Shown: piece after piece, positions 26,463 to 35,169 of the stretch
Position numbering within the stretch: position 1 is the stretch's first letter
Layout of the letters: each line of letters begins with the position of its first letter
Source: Candidatus Saccharimonadota bacterium
GTDB lineage: Bacteria > Patescibacteriota > Saccharimonadia > Saccharimonadales > Saccharimonadaceae
NCBI GenBank assembly: GCA_030529135.1
Contig: JAUMXO010000001.1
Span: 79,335-115,425, forward strand
Length of the DNA stretch: 36,091 nucleotides
Direction of reading: 5' to 3'
Program-made: the position numbers and the translations under genes
Notes under the pieces: model-generated
The model's database searches: none
The model's input: the letters and a program-made list of their open reading frames with translations, nothing else
What the model was told of the DNA's origin: nothing

Positions 26463-29092
26463 TGCCTGCCTGGGTGGTCATCTTAATTATTGTCGTTGCG
26501 GCTATCATTTTAGCGGCTACTATCTTTAGCAGCCAGATTAGCAGGCTCAGGAAGTCTAAGCGTTATGAACGTGGTCTTAAGATGGTTCCGCTGCTGATTC
26601 ATCTGCCGCCCTCCACGGACGATATTGAAGGCGGCGGTAGAGATAAACGTGATATTGCTCTTGAGGCTATTTCTAAGGCTCAAGTGACGTATTCTATTTT
26701 AGCTTCCACCATTACCAAGGGTTTCAAGGCTAAATTATATGGGCAGCGTCACTTTTCTTTCGAAATTATTTCAAAAGATGGTTTTATTAAGTATTACGCC
26801 GTCGTCCCAGCTGTTTTAACAGAGACAGTAAGACAAGCCGTACAATCCGCTTATCCTACGGCTAGAATCGAAGAAAAAAGGGAAGAAAATATCTTTGCTC
26901 CCAGAGGCACAGTGGATACTATCGCTGGCGCCGAGCTCGTCTTAAACAAAGAGTCTTATCTTCCAATTACCACCTATGAAGACGCCAAGCGTGACGCTTC
27001 AATGGCGATTCTAAATGCATTAGGCGCGGTGAAACAAGACGAAGGCGCGTCTGTACAAATTCTTTTTCGCCCTGCACACAAAAAATGGGCGGAGAAAACC
27101 AAACAACATATTGAAGACATGCAAAAAGGCAAGACAACCAAAAAGACCGTGGGTGCGGGAATTGGTCAATTTGCCATGGATGTAATTAGGGCTCCATGGG
27201 AAGTACCCGATGAACATGAAAAGACCGAAACGACCGAACAGATTACACCAATCAAACAAGATGAAATTACCGCTATTACTAACAAAATGCGATATCCGGT
27301 CTTTGAAACTCTGATACGAGTAGTAGCAAGCTCAGATACTAAACCTCGCTCAGAAGCGATTCTAGATGGTATCCTGAGTGCTTTCTCTCAGTTTAACTCG
27401 CCAGAACTCAATGGTTTTAAAGTTAATACCATGAAAGAGCCGAAGAAACTCGCTATAGACTACACCTTTCGTTTCTTTCCGTTAAGGATTACAAATAGCG
27501 TCTTAAACAGCGTAGAACTTGCTTCTATCTACCATCTCCCAGAGCAAGATGCTATTCCGTCCTCAAGCGTAGAAAGGCAACTTACCAAACAGGTTGACGG
27601 CCCAGCCAAACTGATGGACAAAGGGCTATTTCTCGGTACTAATGAATTTAGAGGCGTGAAAAAACCCATTTATCTTGGCGAAAAAGACCGTCGTCGTCAT
27701 ATGTATGTAATCGGTCAAACCGGTATGGGTAAATCCGTATTTCTTGAGAATCTAGCTTTTCAGGATATGTGTGATGGTAAAGGATTCGCCTTTATTGATC
27801 CGCACGGCGATGCTGCTGAAGCTCTCTTAAAACGCGTCCCAGAAGAGAGAATCGACGATGTAATTTACTTTGATCCTGCCGATATTGAGCATCCCGTCGG
27901 TATGAATATGTTTGAGTTTACTTCTGAAGACCAAAAAGACTTCATTGTCCAAGAGGGAATTTCCATGCTCCAATCTCTCTTCGACCCACAAAATCAAGGT
28001 TTCTTTGGGCCGCGTGGCCAACATATGTTTAGGAATGCCGCGCTCCTTCTCATGAGCGATCCAAAAGGTGCTACTTTTATTGATATTCCTCAGTGCTTTA
28101 CCGATCCAGAGTTCGTAAAATCCAAGCTCAAATATGTGACAGATAAAGCCGTCTATGATTACTGGACCAAAGAATTTCCAGCTTCGCAAAAGTCATCTGA
28201 TGCCGGTGAAGTCATTACTTGGTTCTCGAGCAAATGGGGGCCATTTCTCGCTAATACTATTATGAGAAACACTCTTGGCCAGATTAAATCCGGCTTTAAT
28301 ATCCGTGAAATTATGGATAACAAAAAGATTTTCCTCGTCAATCTTTCTAAGGGACGCCTCGGTGATATTAATGCTAACCTTCTCGGTATGATTTTTGTAA
28401 TGAAATTCCAACAGGCCGCCATGAGTCGTCAGGATATCCCAGAGGACGAGCGTCAAGACTTTTGTCTTTATGTAGATGAGTTCCAGAATTTTGCTACAGA
28501 TAGCTTTGAATCTATCTTATCAGAGGCTAGAAAATATCGCCTTAACCTCATTGTAGCGAACCAATTTATGACTCAGCTTACGGATAAAATCAGGGAAGCG
28601 CTCCTTGGTAACGCTGGTACTATCATTTGCGGGCGTATCGGCGTAACCGATGCCGAACTGATGGTAAAAGCATTTACTCCTACCTTTACCGCCGAAGACC
28701 TTACTAAAACACCCAACTTTGCAGCAGTAGCTAAGGTGATGATGTTCGATATGCCATCTGCACCATTCACGATTAATTTGCCTCCACCGATGGGTCAGCC
28801 AAACGATGAACTAATGGAAAATCTTAAACTCCTCTCTGCCACTAAATATGCTAAGACTCGAAAAGAGGTAGAGAAAGAAATCCAGGATCGCTGGAATGCC
28901 GTAAACACCGAGAAAGCCGCCACATCTGCTCAAATTGCTACATCTACCCCGTCAGCTACACCAGCCTTACAAACTGCACCAGCCCCACAACCACAAGCGG
29001 AAACACCCGCTGAGACGCCCGTAAAGGCCTCTAACAGCGCTTCTGATGACCAAAGTGGGTTCTTGGATGGTTGGCTAAATAAAACCACTTAA
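26462..29092 (+). CDS. VirD4/TraD-like membrane-anchored DNA-translocase ATPase
   Basis: 876 residues. One N-terminal membrane helix (~4-22) is followed by a long region without recognised motifs (~30-400). The RecA-like motor then begins with MYVIGQTGMGKSVFLENL (Walker A, ~residue 420) and AFIDPHGDAAEALL. LYVDEFQNFATDSFE (Walker B, ~668) and LNLIVANQFMTQL (motif III) follow. The C-terminal ~60 residues are Ala/Pro/Thr/Gln-rich. The fold is that of type IV coupling proteins, which deliver DNA or protein to a secretion channel. In Patescibacteria such genes sit with pili or T4SS-like parts; no other T4SS gene is in this window. An AAGGAGGAG ribosome-binding site lies inside the upstream gene. 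Confidence 0.8.
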   Translation: MPAWVVILIIVVAAIILAATIFSSQISRLRKSKRYERGLKMVPLLIHLPPSTDDIEGGGRDKRDIALEAISKAQVTYSILASTITKGFKAKLYGQRHFSFEIISKDGFIKYYAVVPAVLTETVRQAVQSAYPTARIEEKREENIFAPRGTVDTIAGAELVLNKESYLPITTYEDAKRDASMAILNALGAVKQDEGASVQILFRPAHKKWAEKTKQHIEDMQKGKTTKKTVGAGIGQFAMDVIRAPWEVPDEHEKTETTEQITPIKQDEITAITNKMRYPVFETLIRVVASSDTKPRSEAILDGILSAFSQFNSPELNGFKVNTMKEPKKLAIDYTFRFFPLRITNSVLNSVELASIYHLPEQDAIPSSSVERQLTKQVDGPAKLMDKGLFLGTNEFRGVKKPIYLGEKDRRRHMYVIGQTGMGKSVFLENLAFQDMCDGKGFAFIDPHGDAAEALLKRVPEERIDDVIYFDPADIEHPVGMNMFEFTSEDQKDFIVQEGISMLQSLFDPQNQGFFGPRGQHMFRNAALLLMSDPKGATFIDIPQCFTDPEFVKSKLKYVTDKAVYDYWTKEFPASQKSSDAGEVITWFSSKWGPFLANTIMRNTLGQIKSGFNIREIMDNKKIFLVNLSKGRLGDINANLLGMIFVMKFQQAAMSRQDIPEDERQDFCLYVDEFQNFATDSFESILSEARKYRLNLIVANQFMTQLTDKIREALLGNAGTIICGRIGVTDAELMVKAFTPTFTAEDLTKTPNFAAVAKVMMFDMPSAPFTINLPPPMGQPNDELMENLKLLSATKYAKTRKEVEKEIQDRWNAVNTEKAATSAQIATSTPSATPALQTAPAPQPQAETPAETPVKASNSASDDQSGFLDGWLNKTT

Positions 29093-29108
29093 AATAGCAA
29101 AAAATTGC

Positions 29109-29114
29109 TATAAT
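29109..29114 (+). promoter_or_regulatory. Leaderless-type promoter
   Basis: TTGCTATAAT gives TGC plus TATAAT, then 6 nt (CAAAAT), then the ATG at 29121. Confidence 0.6.
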
Positions 29115-29120
29115 CAAAAT

Positions 29121-29864
29121 ATGAACGATAACAATTTTGAAAATTATCCAGGTAGCAAACATAATCAAGAGCCTTCCGAGGCAGACCTAGCCCGTGCGGA
29201 CGAATGGGAAAATGCCATGTCGTCTGACGACGTGCCCAAATACTCTGGCGAGGCTTCAGCATTGTCAGATCCAGAATTGTCAGAAATGGCTGTAGCGGCA
29301 GAAGAGGGGCTAGCAGAGGAAACTCAAGATAATGATGGCCTATCTAACGCTGCCGCTATTATTTACTACGGACTTAATACCGCCGCTAGACAATATGGAG
29401 TAGAAACAGTTATCCAGGCAATCAAAGGATTTAATAGTTTTGGCTCTGAGAATCCTGTTAAAGATTTATTCGATCAGCTGGGTATAGATACTCCGGAAGA
29501 GTTCAAAGATAATAATATGGAGGCACAGGCTATCGGATACCAGGAAAATGAATTCTTATCGAGTAGCCCAAGTTCTCCTGGGCCAAAAAATCGTTCCAAA
29601 GAAGGAACCCTCAAGGCCATCCAGGATATTAAGGAACTTATTTCAGAAGTAGAAGGTGCAGATCCACGTTACGAACAATTGAGGCGTGAAGCCAAGGCTG
29701 CCGGTAAAGGCTATTTCGAATATGCTGTCGGTAGCAGTGTTAATCGTGGACTCACCGACCTCTTTGACGCTCTCGCCGCCGAGCCAAAAAAAGAGAAATC
29801 TATAGACCAAACGTCCGAAGAACAGGAGACCTTAAATCCTGAGATTCTCGAAATCAAAATGTAA
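29121..29864 (+). CDS. Acidic soluble protein of unknown function
   Basis: 247 residues, strongly acidic, without signal peptide or membrane segment. The N-terminal ~75 residues look disordered. Residues ~80-125 are probably helical (AAAIIYYGLNTAARQYGVET), and ~165-225 has a second helical part (LKAIQDIKELISEVEG, YFEYAVGSSVNRGLTDLF). No family recognised. It is 28 nt after the TraD-like gene but has its own leaderless-type promoter. It could be a substrate or accessory protein of the ATPase, by position only. Confidence 0.5.
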   Translation: MNDNNFENYPGSKHNQEPSEADLARADEWENAMSSDDVPKYSGEASALSDPELSEMAVAAEEGLAEETQDNDGLSNAAAIIYYGLNTAARQYGVETVIQAIKGFNSFGSENPVKDLFDQLGIDTPEEFKDNNMEAQAIGYQENEFLSSSPSSPGPKNRSKEGTLKAIQDIKELISEVEGADPRYEQLRREAKAAGKGYFEYAVGSSVNRGLTDLFDALAAEPKKEKSIDQTSEEQETLNPEILEIKM

Positions 29865-29930
29865 GGCTAACTAAACCATTATTGAAAATTATCAGTAAGA
29901 ATACAATGTCCAACCACTGCTTCTTATCTC

Positions 29931-29959
29931 TTGCATTTTTTATTTTTTAGATGTACAAT
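29931..29959 (+). promoter_or_regulatory. gyrB promoter with overlapping inverted repeat
   Basis: TTGCAT (29931-29936), 17-bp spacer, TACAAT (29954-29959). AGATGT (29949-29954) and ACATCT (29968-29973) form an inverted repeat across the -10 and start point, a possible operator. The leader then has AAGAGG before the ATG. Confidence 0.65.
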
Positions 29960-29991
29960 AGATAAAGACATCTAAGAAGAGGTACAATAAA

Positions 29992-31974
29992 ATGGCGGCA
30001 AAAGAAGCCTATGATTCATCTGAGATTCGCGTGCTCGAAGGTCTAGAACCAGTCCGTTTACGTCCTGGTATGTACATCGGTTCCACCGGTTATGACGGTC
30101 TTCATCACCTGATTAAAGAGATCGCAGACAACTCTATCGACGAAGCTATCGCCGGCTTCGCCAACAAGATAGATATTACTATTTTAGAAGATGGCGGTGT
30201 CAGGGTAGAAGACAATGGTCGTGGTATCCCTGTAGATATTCACCCTAAGACCAAGAAATCCACCCTCGAGACTGTGCTTACCGTTCTTCACGCCGGTGGT
30301 AAATTTGGCGATGGTGGCTACAAGGTCTCCTCCGGTCTCCACGGTGTAGGTTCGTCAGTAGTAAATGCTCTCTCGACCCACATGGTAGCCGAAGTCTACC
30401 GAGATGGCAAGACTCACCACATCGAGTTTGACGTTGGTAAACCAACCATGGAATTAAAAGTCACCCAAGGCTCTCCAAAAGAGCACGGTACCTCTATTAC
30501 TTTTTATCCAGACCCTTCTATCTTTAAAGAAACCACCACTTTTGACTACAAGTGGGTTTCATCTTATGCTCGTCACCAGGCGTATCTTACCAAAGGTATC
30601 TTAATTACTGTAAGAGATGAGCGTACTGGCGAGTCTGAATCTTTCTATTTTGAAGGCGGCATTAAAAGTTACGTCAAACGTCTCAATCAAGGGAAAGAAC
30701 TTCTTTCAGACGATATATTCTATGTAGAAAAACAGATGAACGAAGCTATGATCGAAATCGCGCTTCAATATAACGATACCTTTGCCGAAATCATGAAGCC
30801 ATTTGCTAATAACGTGTTGACCCCAGATGGCGGTATGCACGTGGTAGGCTTCCGTACCGGTCTCAATCGTACTATTAATGATTATGCCAGGAAAAACGGC
30901 TTACTCAAAGAAAAAGAGGAAAACCTCACCGGTGACGATATTAAAGAAGGTCTCACTGCTGTAATCTTAGTCAAACTCCCAGATCCACAATTCGAAGGTC
31001 AGACCAAGAACAAACTTGGCAATCCAGAAATCAGAGGTTACGTAGATAAGGTAATGAGCGAGTACTTCGGTTACTATCTAGAAGAAAATCCAGCCATTGC
31101 CAAGAAAATTGTCGGAAAAGCTACCTTAGCTGCTAGAGCTAGAAAAGCCGCTCGCGCTGCTCGCGACAACGTCATTAGAAAGGGCGCCTTTGAAGGCCTT
31201 AATCTTCCAAGTAAATTAGCTGATTGTTCTTCCAGAAACAGGGAAGACTGCGAGCTCTTCATCGTAGAGGGTAACTCCGCAGCCGGTTCCGCCAAAGAAG
31301 GTAGAAATCCGCAGATTCAAGCCATTTTGCCATTAAGAGGTAAAGTTTTAAACACCGAGCGTGCCAGATTAGACAAAATGCTTGCCAACCAAGAACTCGT
31401 CTCTCTGATTAAGGGTCTAGGAGTTGGCATTGGCGACCAATTCAATCTAGACGGACTTAGATATGATAAGATTATCTTTATGACTGATGCCGACGTCGAT
31501 GGTCTTCATATCGCTACACTTCTGATGACCTTCTTCTTCCGTTACATGCCAGATGTGATTGAGGCTGGCCATGTTTATTTGGCGAAGCCACCTCTATTTG
31601 GTCTCATCAAAGGCACCGGCCAAACTCGCAAGATTGATTATCTCTATGATGAAGTTGCCCTCGAGAATAAACTGACCGAAAAGATTGAAGAGAGAAGAAA
31701 AGCCGGTACTAAGATTGACGAGTCTCAAGAGAGATTCAAGCAGGCTGGCTACACTGCACAGCAACGTTTCAAAGGTCTTGGCGAAATGGATGCCAAGCAA
31801 CTCTGGGAAACCACTATGGATCCAGAAAACCGTGTCTTAGTGCAGGTTCATGTAGAAGACGCCGAAAAAGCCGACGCTGTATTTACGAAGTTAATGGGTG
31901 ACCAGGTCGACCTTCGTAAAAACTTTATTCAAGCCGGCGCCGCCTCAGTTAATTTAGACGATTTGGACTTTTAG
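29992..31974 (+). CDS. gyrB: DNA gyrase subunit B
   Basis: ATPase subunit of gyrase, 660 aa. The GHKL ATP site is complete: EIADNSIDEA (Asn for Mg), VEDNGRGIPVD and GLHGVGSSVVNALS. The transducer domain follows to ~395. The TOPRIM domain has LFIVEGNSAAGSAKEGR (catalytic Glu; Asn and Ala at positions usually Asp and Gly) and FMTDADVDGLHIATLL (DxD). The end QRFKGLGEMDAKQLWETT is the usual GyrB tail. The length fits the Gram-positive-like form without the ~165-residue E. coli insertion. gyrA follows after 13 nt, so the holoenzyme is made from one operon. Confidence 0.97.
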   Translation: MAAKEAYDSSEIRVLEGLEPVRLRPGMYIGSTGYDGLHHLIKEIADNSIDEAIAGFANKIDITILEDGGVRVEDNGRGIPVDIHPKTKKSTLETVLTVLHAGGKFGDGGYKVSSGLHGVGSSVVNALSTHMVAEVYRDGKTHHIEFDVGKPTMELKVTQGSPKEHGTSITFYPDPSIFKETTTFDYKWVSSYARHQAYLTKGILITVRDERTGESESFYFEGGIKSYVKRLNQGKELLSDDIFYVEKQMNEAMIEIALQYNDTFAEIMKPFANNVLTPDGGMHVVGFRTGLNRTINDYARKNGLLKEKEENLTGDDIKEGLTAVILVKLPDPQFEGQTKNKLGNPEIRGYVDKVMSEYFGYYLEENPAIAKKIVGKATLAARARKAARAARDNVIRKGAFEGLNLPSKLADCSSRNREDCELFIVEGNSAAGSAKEGRNPQIQAILPLRGKVLNTERARLDKMLANQELVSLIKGLGVGIGDQFNLDGLRYDKIIFMTDADVDGLHIATLLMTFFFRYMPDVIEAGHVYLAKPPLFGLIKGTGQTRKIDYLYDEVALENKLTEKIEERRKAGTKIDESQERFKQAGYTAQQRFKGLGEMDAKQLWETTMDPENRVLVQVHVEDAEKADAVFTKLMGDQVDLRKNFIQAGAASVNLDDLDF

Positions 31975-31987
31975 AAAGGAGTGAAAG

Positions 31988-34600
31988 ATGGCTACAGATG
32001 ATATAAATAAAGACCCGAAAGAAAACCCTTCTGAGGAACCTCTTGCGACAACGGGAGCAAGAAGAGCAAGCGAGCCCCGTAACGACGGGAGCGAGCGAAG
32101 CGTTTCCGAAGAAGGTGTTTCTGAGGGTCTTGAACTTAGACCAGTCGAATCCACCATGGAAGACTACTTCCTCAAGTACTCCATGTCTGTAATTATCGAC
32201 CGTGCTCTCCCTGACGTTCGCGACGGTTTGAAGCCAGTCAACCGCCGTATATTATACGCGATGAACAAAAACGGTTGGAAGGCTCCGCATCCTACCGTTA
32301 AATCCGCTCGTATCGTCGGTGAAGTCATGGGTAAGTATCATCCACACGGTGATTCTTCGATTTACGATGCGATGGTTAACCTCGCTCAGCCGTGGAAAAT
32401 GCGTTACACTCTCGTAGAAGGTCAAGGTAACTTTGGTTCTGCCGATGGCGATGAACCAGCCGCCTCCCGTTATACCGAGGCTAGAATGGACAAAGTTGGC
32501 GCCGAGCTGCTTGCCGATATCGAAAAAGACACGGTAGATTTTCGCGATAACTTTGACGGTACCGAGAAGGAACCAGTGGTTCTTCCAGCCGCCCTCCCAA
32601 ATATTCTCTTGAATGGTCAGATGGGTATTGCTGTAGGTATGGCTACTAATATTCCGCCACACAATCTTGGGGAACTAGTCGATGCTACCGTCGCTCTGAT
32701 TGATGACCCAGAAATCGGTCTAGAAGGCCTCATGCAACACGTCAAAGGCCCAGATTTTCCAACCGGCGCTGAAGTCTATGGTGGCGCACCGATGAAAGAA
32801 GCCTATGCCACCGGTAAAGGCTCCGTTACTATAAGAGGTGTTGCTAATATCGAAGAACGTAAAAACGGCCGTTACAATATCGTCATTGCTGAGATGCCAT
32901 ACGGTGTATCAAAAGAAGGTCTTATCGAAAAAATTCGTGACCTCGCTCTTGCTAAAAAACTAGATCATATCGCCGACGCTAGAAACGAATCCGCCCGCGG
33001 CAAAACTAGAGTAGTCATTGAACTTAAAAAAGACGCCTTCCCGAAGAAAATTTTGAATCAGTTGTACAAATTAACGGATCTTCAGACTAATTTTCACTAC
33101 AACGTTTTGGCGCTCGTAGACGGCATTCAGCCACGCGTCCTTGGCCTCAAGGAAATTCTCTCTGAGTTTATCAAGCATCGTCAGGTAGTCATCCGAAGAA
33201 GAACCGAATTTGACTTAAAGAAAGCTAAAGAACGTGCTCATATCTTGGAAGGCTTAAAAATTGCTCTTGATAACATTGACGAAGTCATCAAAGTTATTCG
33301 CGCCTCTTATGATGATGCCGACAAACAGCTTATGTCCAGATTTGGTCTTTCTGAGATTCAGGCTAATGCTATTTTGCAGATGCAACTTCGTCGTCTCCAA
33401 GGCCTAGAAAGAGACAAGATCGAAGAAGAATTGAAAGAACTTCACGAACTTATCAAGAAGTTAGAAGCGATTCTAGCTTCCGAACAAGAAATCTTAAGAG
33501 TAGTAAAAGAAGAGCTCCTAGCCCTTAAGGATAAATACGGTGATGAGCGCCGCAGCAAGATTATTAATCACGAAATTGGCAAATTCTCCGAAGAAGAACT
33601 TATCCCAGAAGAAGAAAGCGTGATTCTTCTTACTACCGAGAACTACATTAAGCGTGTACCTCAGAACGATTTCCGCCGCCAGAACAGAGGTGGTAAAGGT
33701 AAACGGGGTATGACTACTAAAGAAGAGGACGTAATCGCTCAGATTGTTACTACTAACTCTCACGACTACCTCTTATTCTTCACTAATCAAGGCAGGTTGT
33801 TTAGATTAAAGGCTTACGAAGTTCCACAGGCTTCTCTTTCTGCTAAAGGTACTGCCGCGGTCAACCTCTTAAATATGCATCCAGAAGAAAAAATTACAGC
33901 CATTATCAAACAGGGTGAAACTGGTGGCGAAGGTTATCTCTTTATGGCCACCAAGAAGGGAACCATTAAAAAATCCGCTATCAAAGACTTCTTCAATGTT
34001 AGAAGTAACGGTCTAATTGCTATCAAATTGGATGGAAGCGACGAGCTTAGATGGGTCAAAGAGACCACTGGCGAAAACGATATCGTCATTAGTACCTCTG
34101 CTGGTCAGGCTACCAGATTTAACGAAAAAGAAGTGCGCGCTATGGGTCGTGCTGCTATGGGTGTAAGAGGCATGCGCCTCCGTCCAAAAGACGAAATCGT
34201 TGGCATGGATGTAATCACCGATGCCGGGCAGAAACTAATTGCTGTTTCTGCTAATGGCTACGGCAAGCTCTGTCTAGTGGCTAACTTCCCACCACATAAG
34301 CGTGGCGGTGTAGGTATTAAGGTGGCTTCAGTTACAGAGAAGACTGGTCCAATTGTGGCCGTCCACACCTTAGACCCGAATGCTAAAGAAGTAATTATGG
34401 CTTCTACCAAAGGTCAAGCTATCAGGGTAGCGGTCAAAGAAATCCCAACCCTTGGCCGTGCTACTCAAGGTGTTCGCATTATGAAAATGAGTGAAGGTGA
34501 TACCGTAGCTTCCATCGGTATCGTTCTTCCAGAGGAGGAAAACGAGGAAGGCGATGCAAAAGCCGATGCCGCCAAGGTATCACCAGCCGAAACCAAATAA
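31988..34600 (+). CDS. gyrA: DNA gyrase subunit A with N-terminal extension
   Basis: Cleavage-rejoining subunit, 870 aa. The usual start ([20 protein letters not shown]) appears only at residue ~57. The first ~55 residues are a charged, Ser/Glu/Arg-rich extra segment encoded in part by repeat DNA (see 32045-32100). [14 protein letters not shown] is the quinolone-resistance region, with Ser and Asp at the positions corresponding to E. coli 83 and 87, so no common resistance change is seen. ASRYTEARM holds the catalytic Tyr. [10 protein letters not shown] matches the GyrA box that allows DNA wrapping and marks gyrase rather than topoisomerase IV. The six-bladed C-terminal domain follows, with a short acidic tail. 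AAAGGAG precedes the ATG. Confidence 0.96.
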   Translation: MATDDINKDPKENPSEEPLATTGARRASEPRNDGSERSVSEEGVSEGLELRPVESTMEDYFLKYSMSVIIDRALPDVRDGLKPVNRRILYAMNKNGWKAPHPTVKSARIVGEVMGKYHPHGDSSIYDAMVNLAQPWKMRYTLVEGQGNFGSADGDEPAASRYTEARMDKVGAELLADIEKDTVDFRDNFDGTEKEPVVLPAALPNILLNGQMGIAVGMATNIPPHNLGELVDATVALIDDPEIGLEGLMQHVKGPDFPTGAEVYGGAPMKEAYATGKGSVTIRGVANIEERKNGRYNIVIAEMPYGVSKEGLIEKIRDLALAKKLDHIADARNESARGKTRVVIELKKDAFPKKILNQLYKLTDLQTNFHYNVLALVDGIQPRVLGLKEILSEFIKHRQVVIRRRTEFDLKKAKERAHILEGLKIALDNIDEVIKVIRASYDDADKQLMSRFGLSEIQANAILQMQLRRLQGLERDKIEEELKELHELIKKLEAILASEQEILRVVKEELLALKDKYGDERRSKIINHEIGKFSEEELIPEEESVILLTTENYIKRVPQNDFRRQNRGGKGKRGMTTKEEDVIAQIVTTNSHDYLLFFTNQGRLFRLKAYEVPQASLSAKGTAAVNLLNMHPEEKITAIIKQGETGGEGYLFMATKKGTIKKSAIKDFFNVRSNGLIAIKLDGSDELRWVKETTGENDIVISTSAGQATRFNEKEVRAMGRAAMGVRGMRLRPKDEIVGMDVITDAGQKLIAVSANGYGKLCLVANFPPHKRGGVGIKVASVTEKTGPIVAVHTLDPNAKEVIMASTKGQAIRVAVKEIPTLGRATQGVRIMKMSEGDTVASIGIVLPEEENEEGDAKADAAKVSPAETK
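32045..32100 (+). repeat. Repeat-like insertion inside the gyrA 5' end
   Basis: Unlike the rest of gyrA, this stretch is a set of short repeats and hairpins: CTTGC/GCAAG; AGCGAGC at 32069-32075 and again at 32090-32096; and between them CCCGT/ACGGG around AACG. The AGCGAGC pair also occurs at 8451-8467 next to the broken tRNA-Val copy. It reads in frame through gyrA as [14 protein letters not shown]. This looks like a small palindromic element that became part of the protein. Confidence 0.5.
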
Positions 34601-34620
34601 CCAACCCTAAATTAACACAA

Positions 34621-34650
34621 AATCCGCCACTTTAGTGGCGGATTTTTGTT
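34621..34650 (+). terminator. gyrBA terminator
   Basis: AATCCGCCAC (34621-34630), TTTA, GTGGCGGATT (34635-34644), then TTTGTT. It lies 20 nt after the gyrA stop. Confidence 0.9.
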
Positions 34651-34954
34651 CTCTTCAAACCGTTATTGCTTGGCTTTACCAGAAGCACTAAGCCCAAAAT
34701 AACAGAGGAAAAAACTCTTATGCTCACTAATTTAAGAGGTAGGGGGTTGATTTTTTATTTTTACCATGCTAGCCTGTCGTCGTGGTTGGTGTAACTTTTG
34801 TTCTGAAGAGTAGTAGGTTCTGGGTAGGTGGGCCGTGAAGGCGCATAGGTCTCTCAACGGGAATCTGCAACTCGGGGTATGTTCTAGGTAAATATTTTGG
34901 TTCTCGTTTTCCCGTTAGTAATTTGTGAAAACAAAAAGCGAAAGGAGACTACGT
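34651..34954 (+). other. Structured gene-free leader region
   Basis: No ORF of note. GTTATT...AATAAC enclosing GGCTT...AAGCC (34662-34702) forms a composite hairpin. CTCTTA/TAAGAG with a T-run is readable on the minus strand (34714-34737), although no minus-strand gene ends here. TTGATT (34747), 17 bp, TAGCCT (34770) is a weak promoter. The G-rich stretch 34818-34880 has only short pairings (such as CCGT/ACGG). It probably forms the long 5' leader of the small ORF that follows. Confidence 0.4.
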
Positions 34955-35035
34955 ATGGAAATAGAGTTCTACTTTAAATTCAAACGTAAACCTAAGAACA
35001 AAAAAGTTACTGTTGTTCTAGAAGAACAGCAGTAA
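34955..35035 (+). CDS. 26-codon ORF in the leader of the secreted-protein gene
   Basis: MEIEFYFKFKRKPKNKKVTV followed by VLEEQQ and TAA: a basic middle and acidic end. AAAGGAG lies 7 nt before the ATG, among the best ribosome-binding sites in the window. Its last nine codons including the stop are the hairpin 35007-35035, so ribosomes finishing this ORF must open that stem. Either a leader peptide controlling the next gene, or a small protein in its own right. No family recognised. Confidence 0.5.
   Translation: MEIEFYFKFKRKPKNKKVTVVLEEQQ
35007..35035 (+). promoter_or_regulatory. 13-bp hairpin covering the small ORF's stop
   Basis: 35007-35019 pairs with 35023-35035 over 13 bp (one G-U), loop AGA. 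There is no T-run after it, so it is not a plain terminator. It may control ribosome passage or RNA stability. Confidence 0.6.
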
Positions 35036-35047
35036 CGCATAACCACA

Positions 35048-35140
35048 GGCAACTTCCTAGATGGTTGCCACCTATGTTCATTTTATCGTAGATTGTGGAG
35101 CTCGTCAAGGCATAAGCAGATTATCTAAAATGGCATAGGT
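35048..35140 (+). promoter_or_regulatory. Two further leader hairpins before the secreted-protein gene
   Basis: GGCAAC/GTTGCC (35048-35053, 35064-35069) is directly followed by a long stem: ACCTATG (35070-35076) with CATAGGT (35134-35140) and CATTTTA (35079-35085) with TAAAATG (35126-35132), separated by a 2x1 internal loop. Only 16 nt separate the stem from the ribosome-binding site of the gene at 35170. This could be a mRNA control element or a stabiliser. Confidence 0.55.
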
Positions 35141-35169
35141 CCCATATCAATCAACAAAAAGGAGCATTT

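Noticed and set aside
32154-32480. Quinolone-resistance substitutions in gyrA
   Set aside because: The key region reads [10 protein letters not shown] with Ser and Asp at the usual sensitive positions.
34739-34754. 16-nt match between the gyrA-downstream leader and the comM upstream region (minus strand, ~23865-23880)
   Set aside because: GGTAGGGGGTTGATTT matches exactly, but one chance 16-mer pair in 36 kb on both strands is not very improbable, and the flanks do not extend the match.
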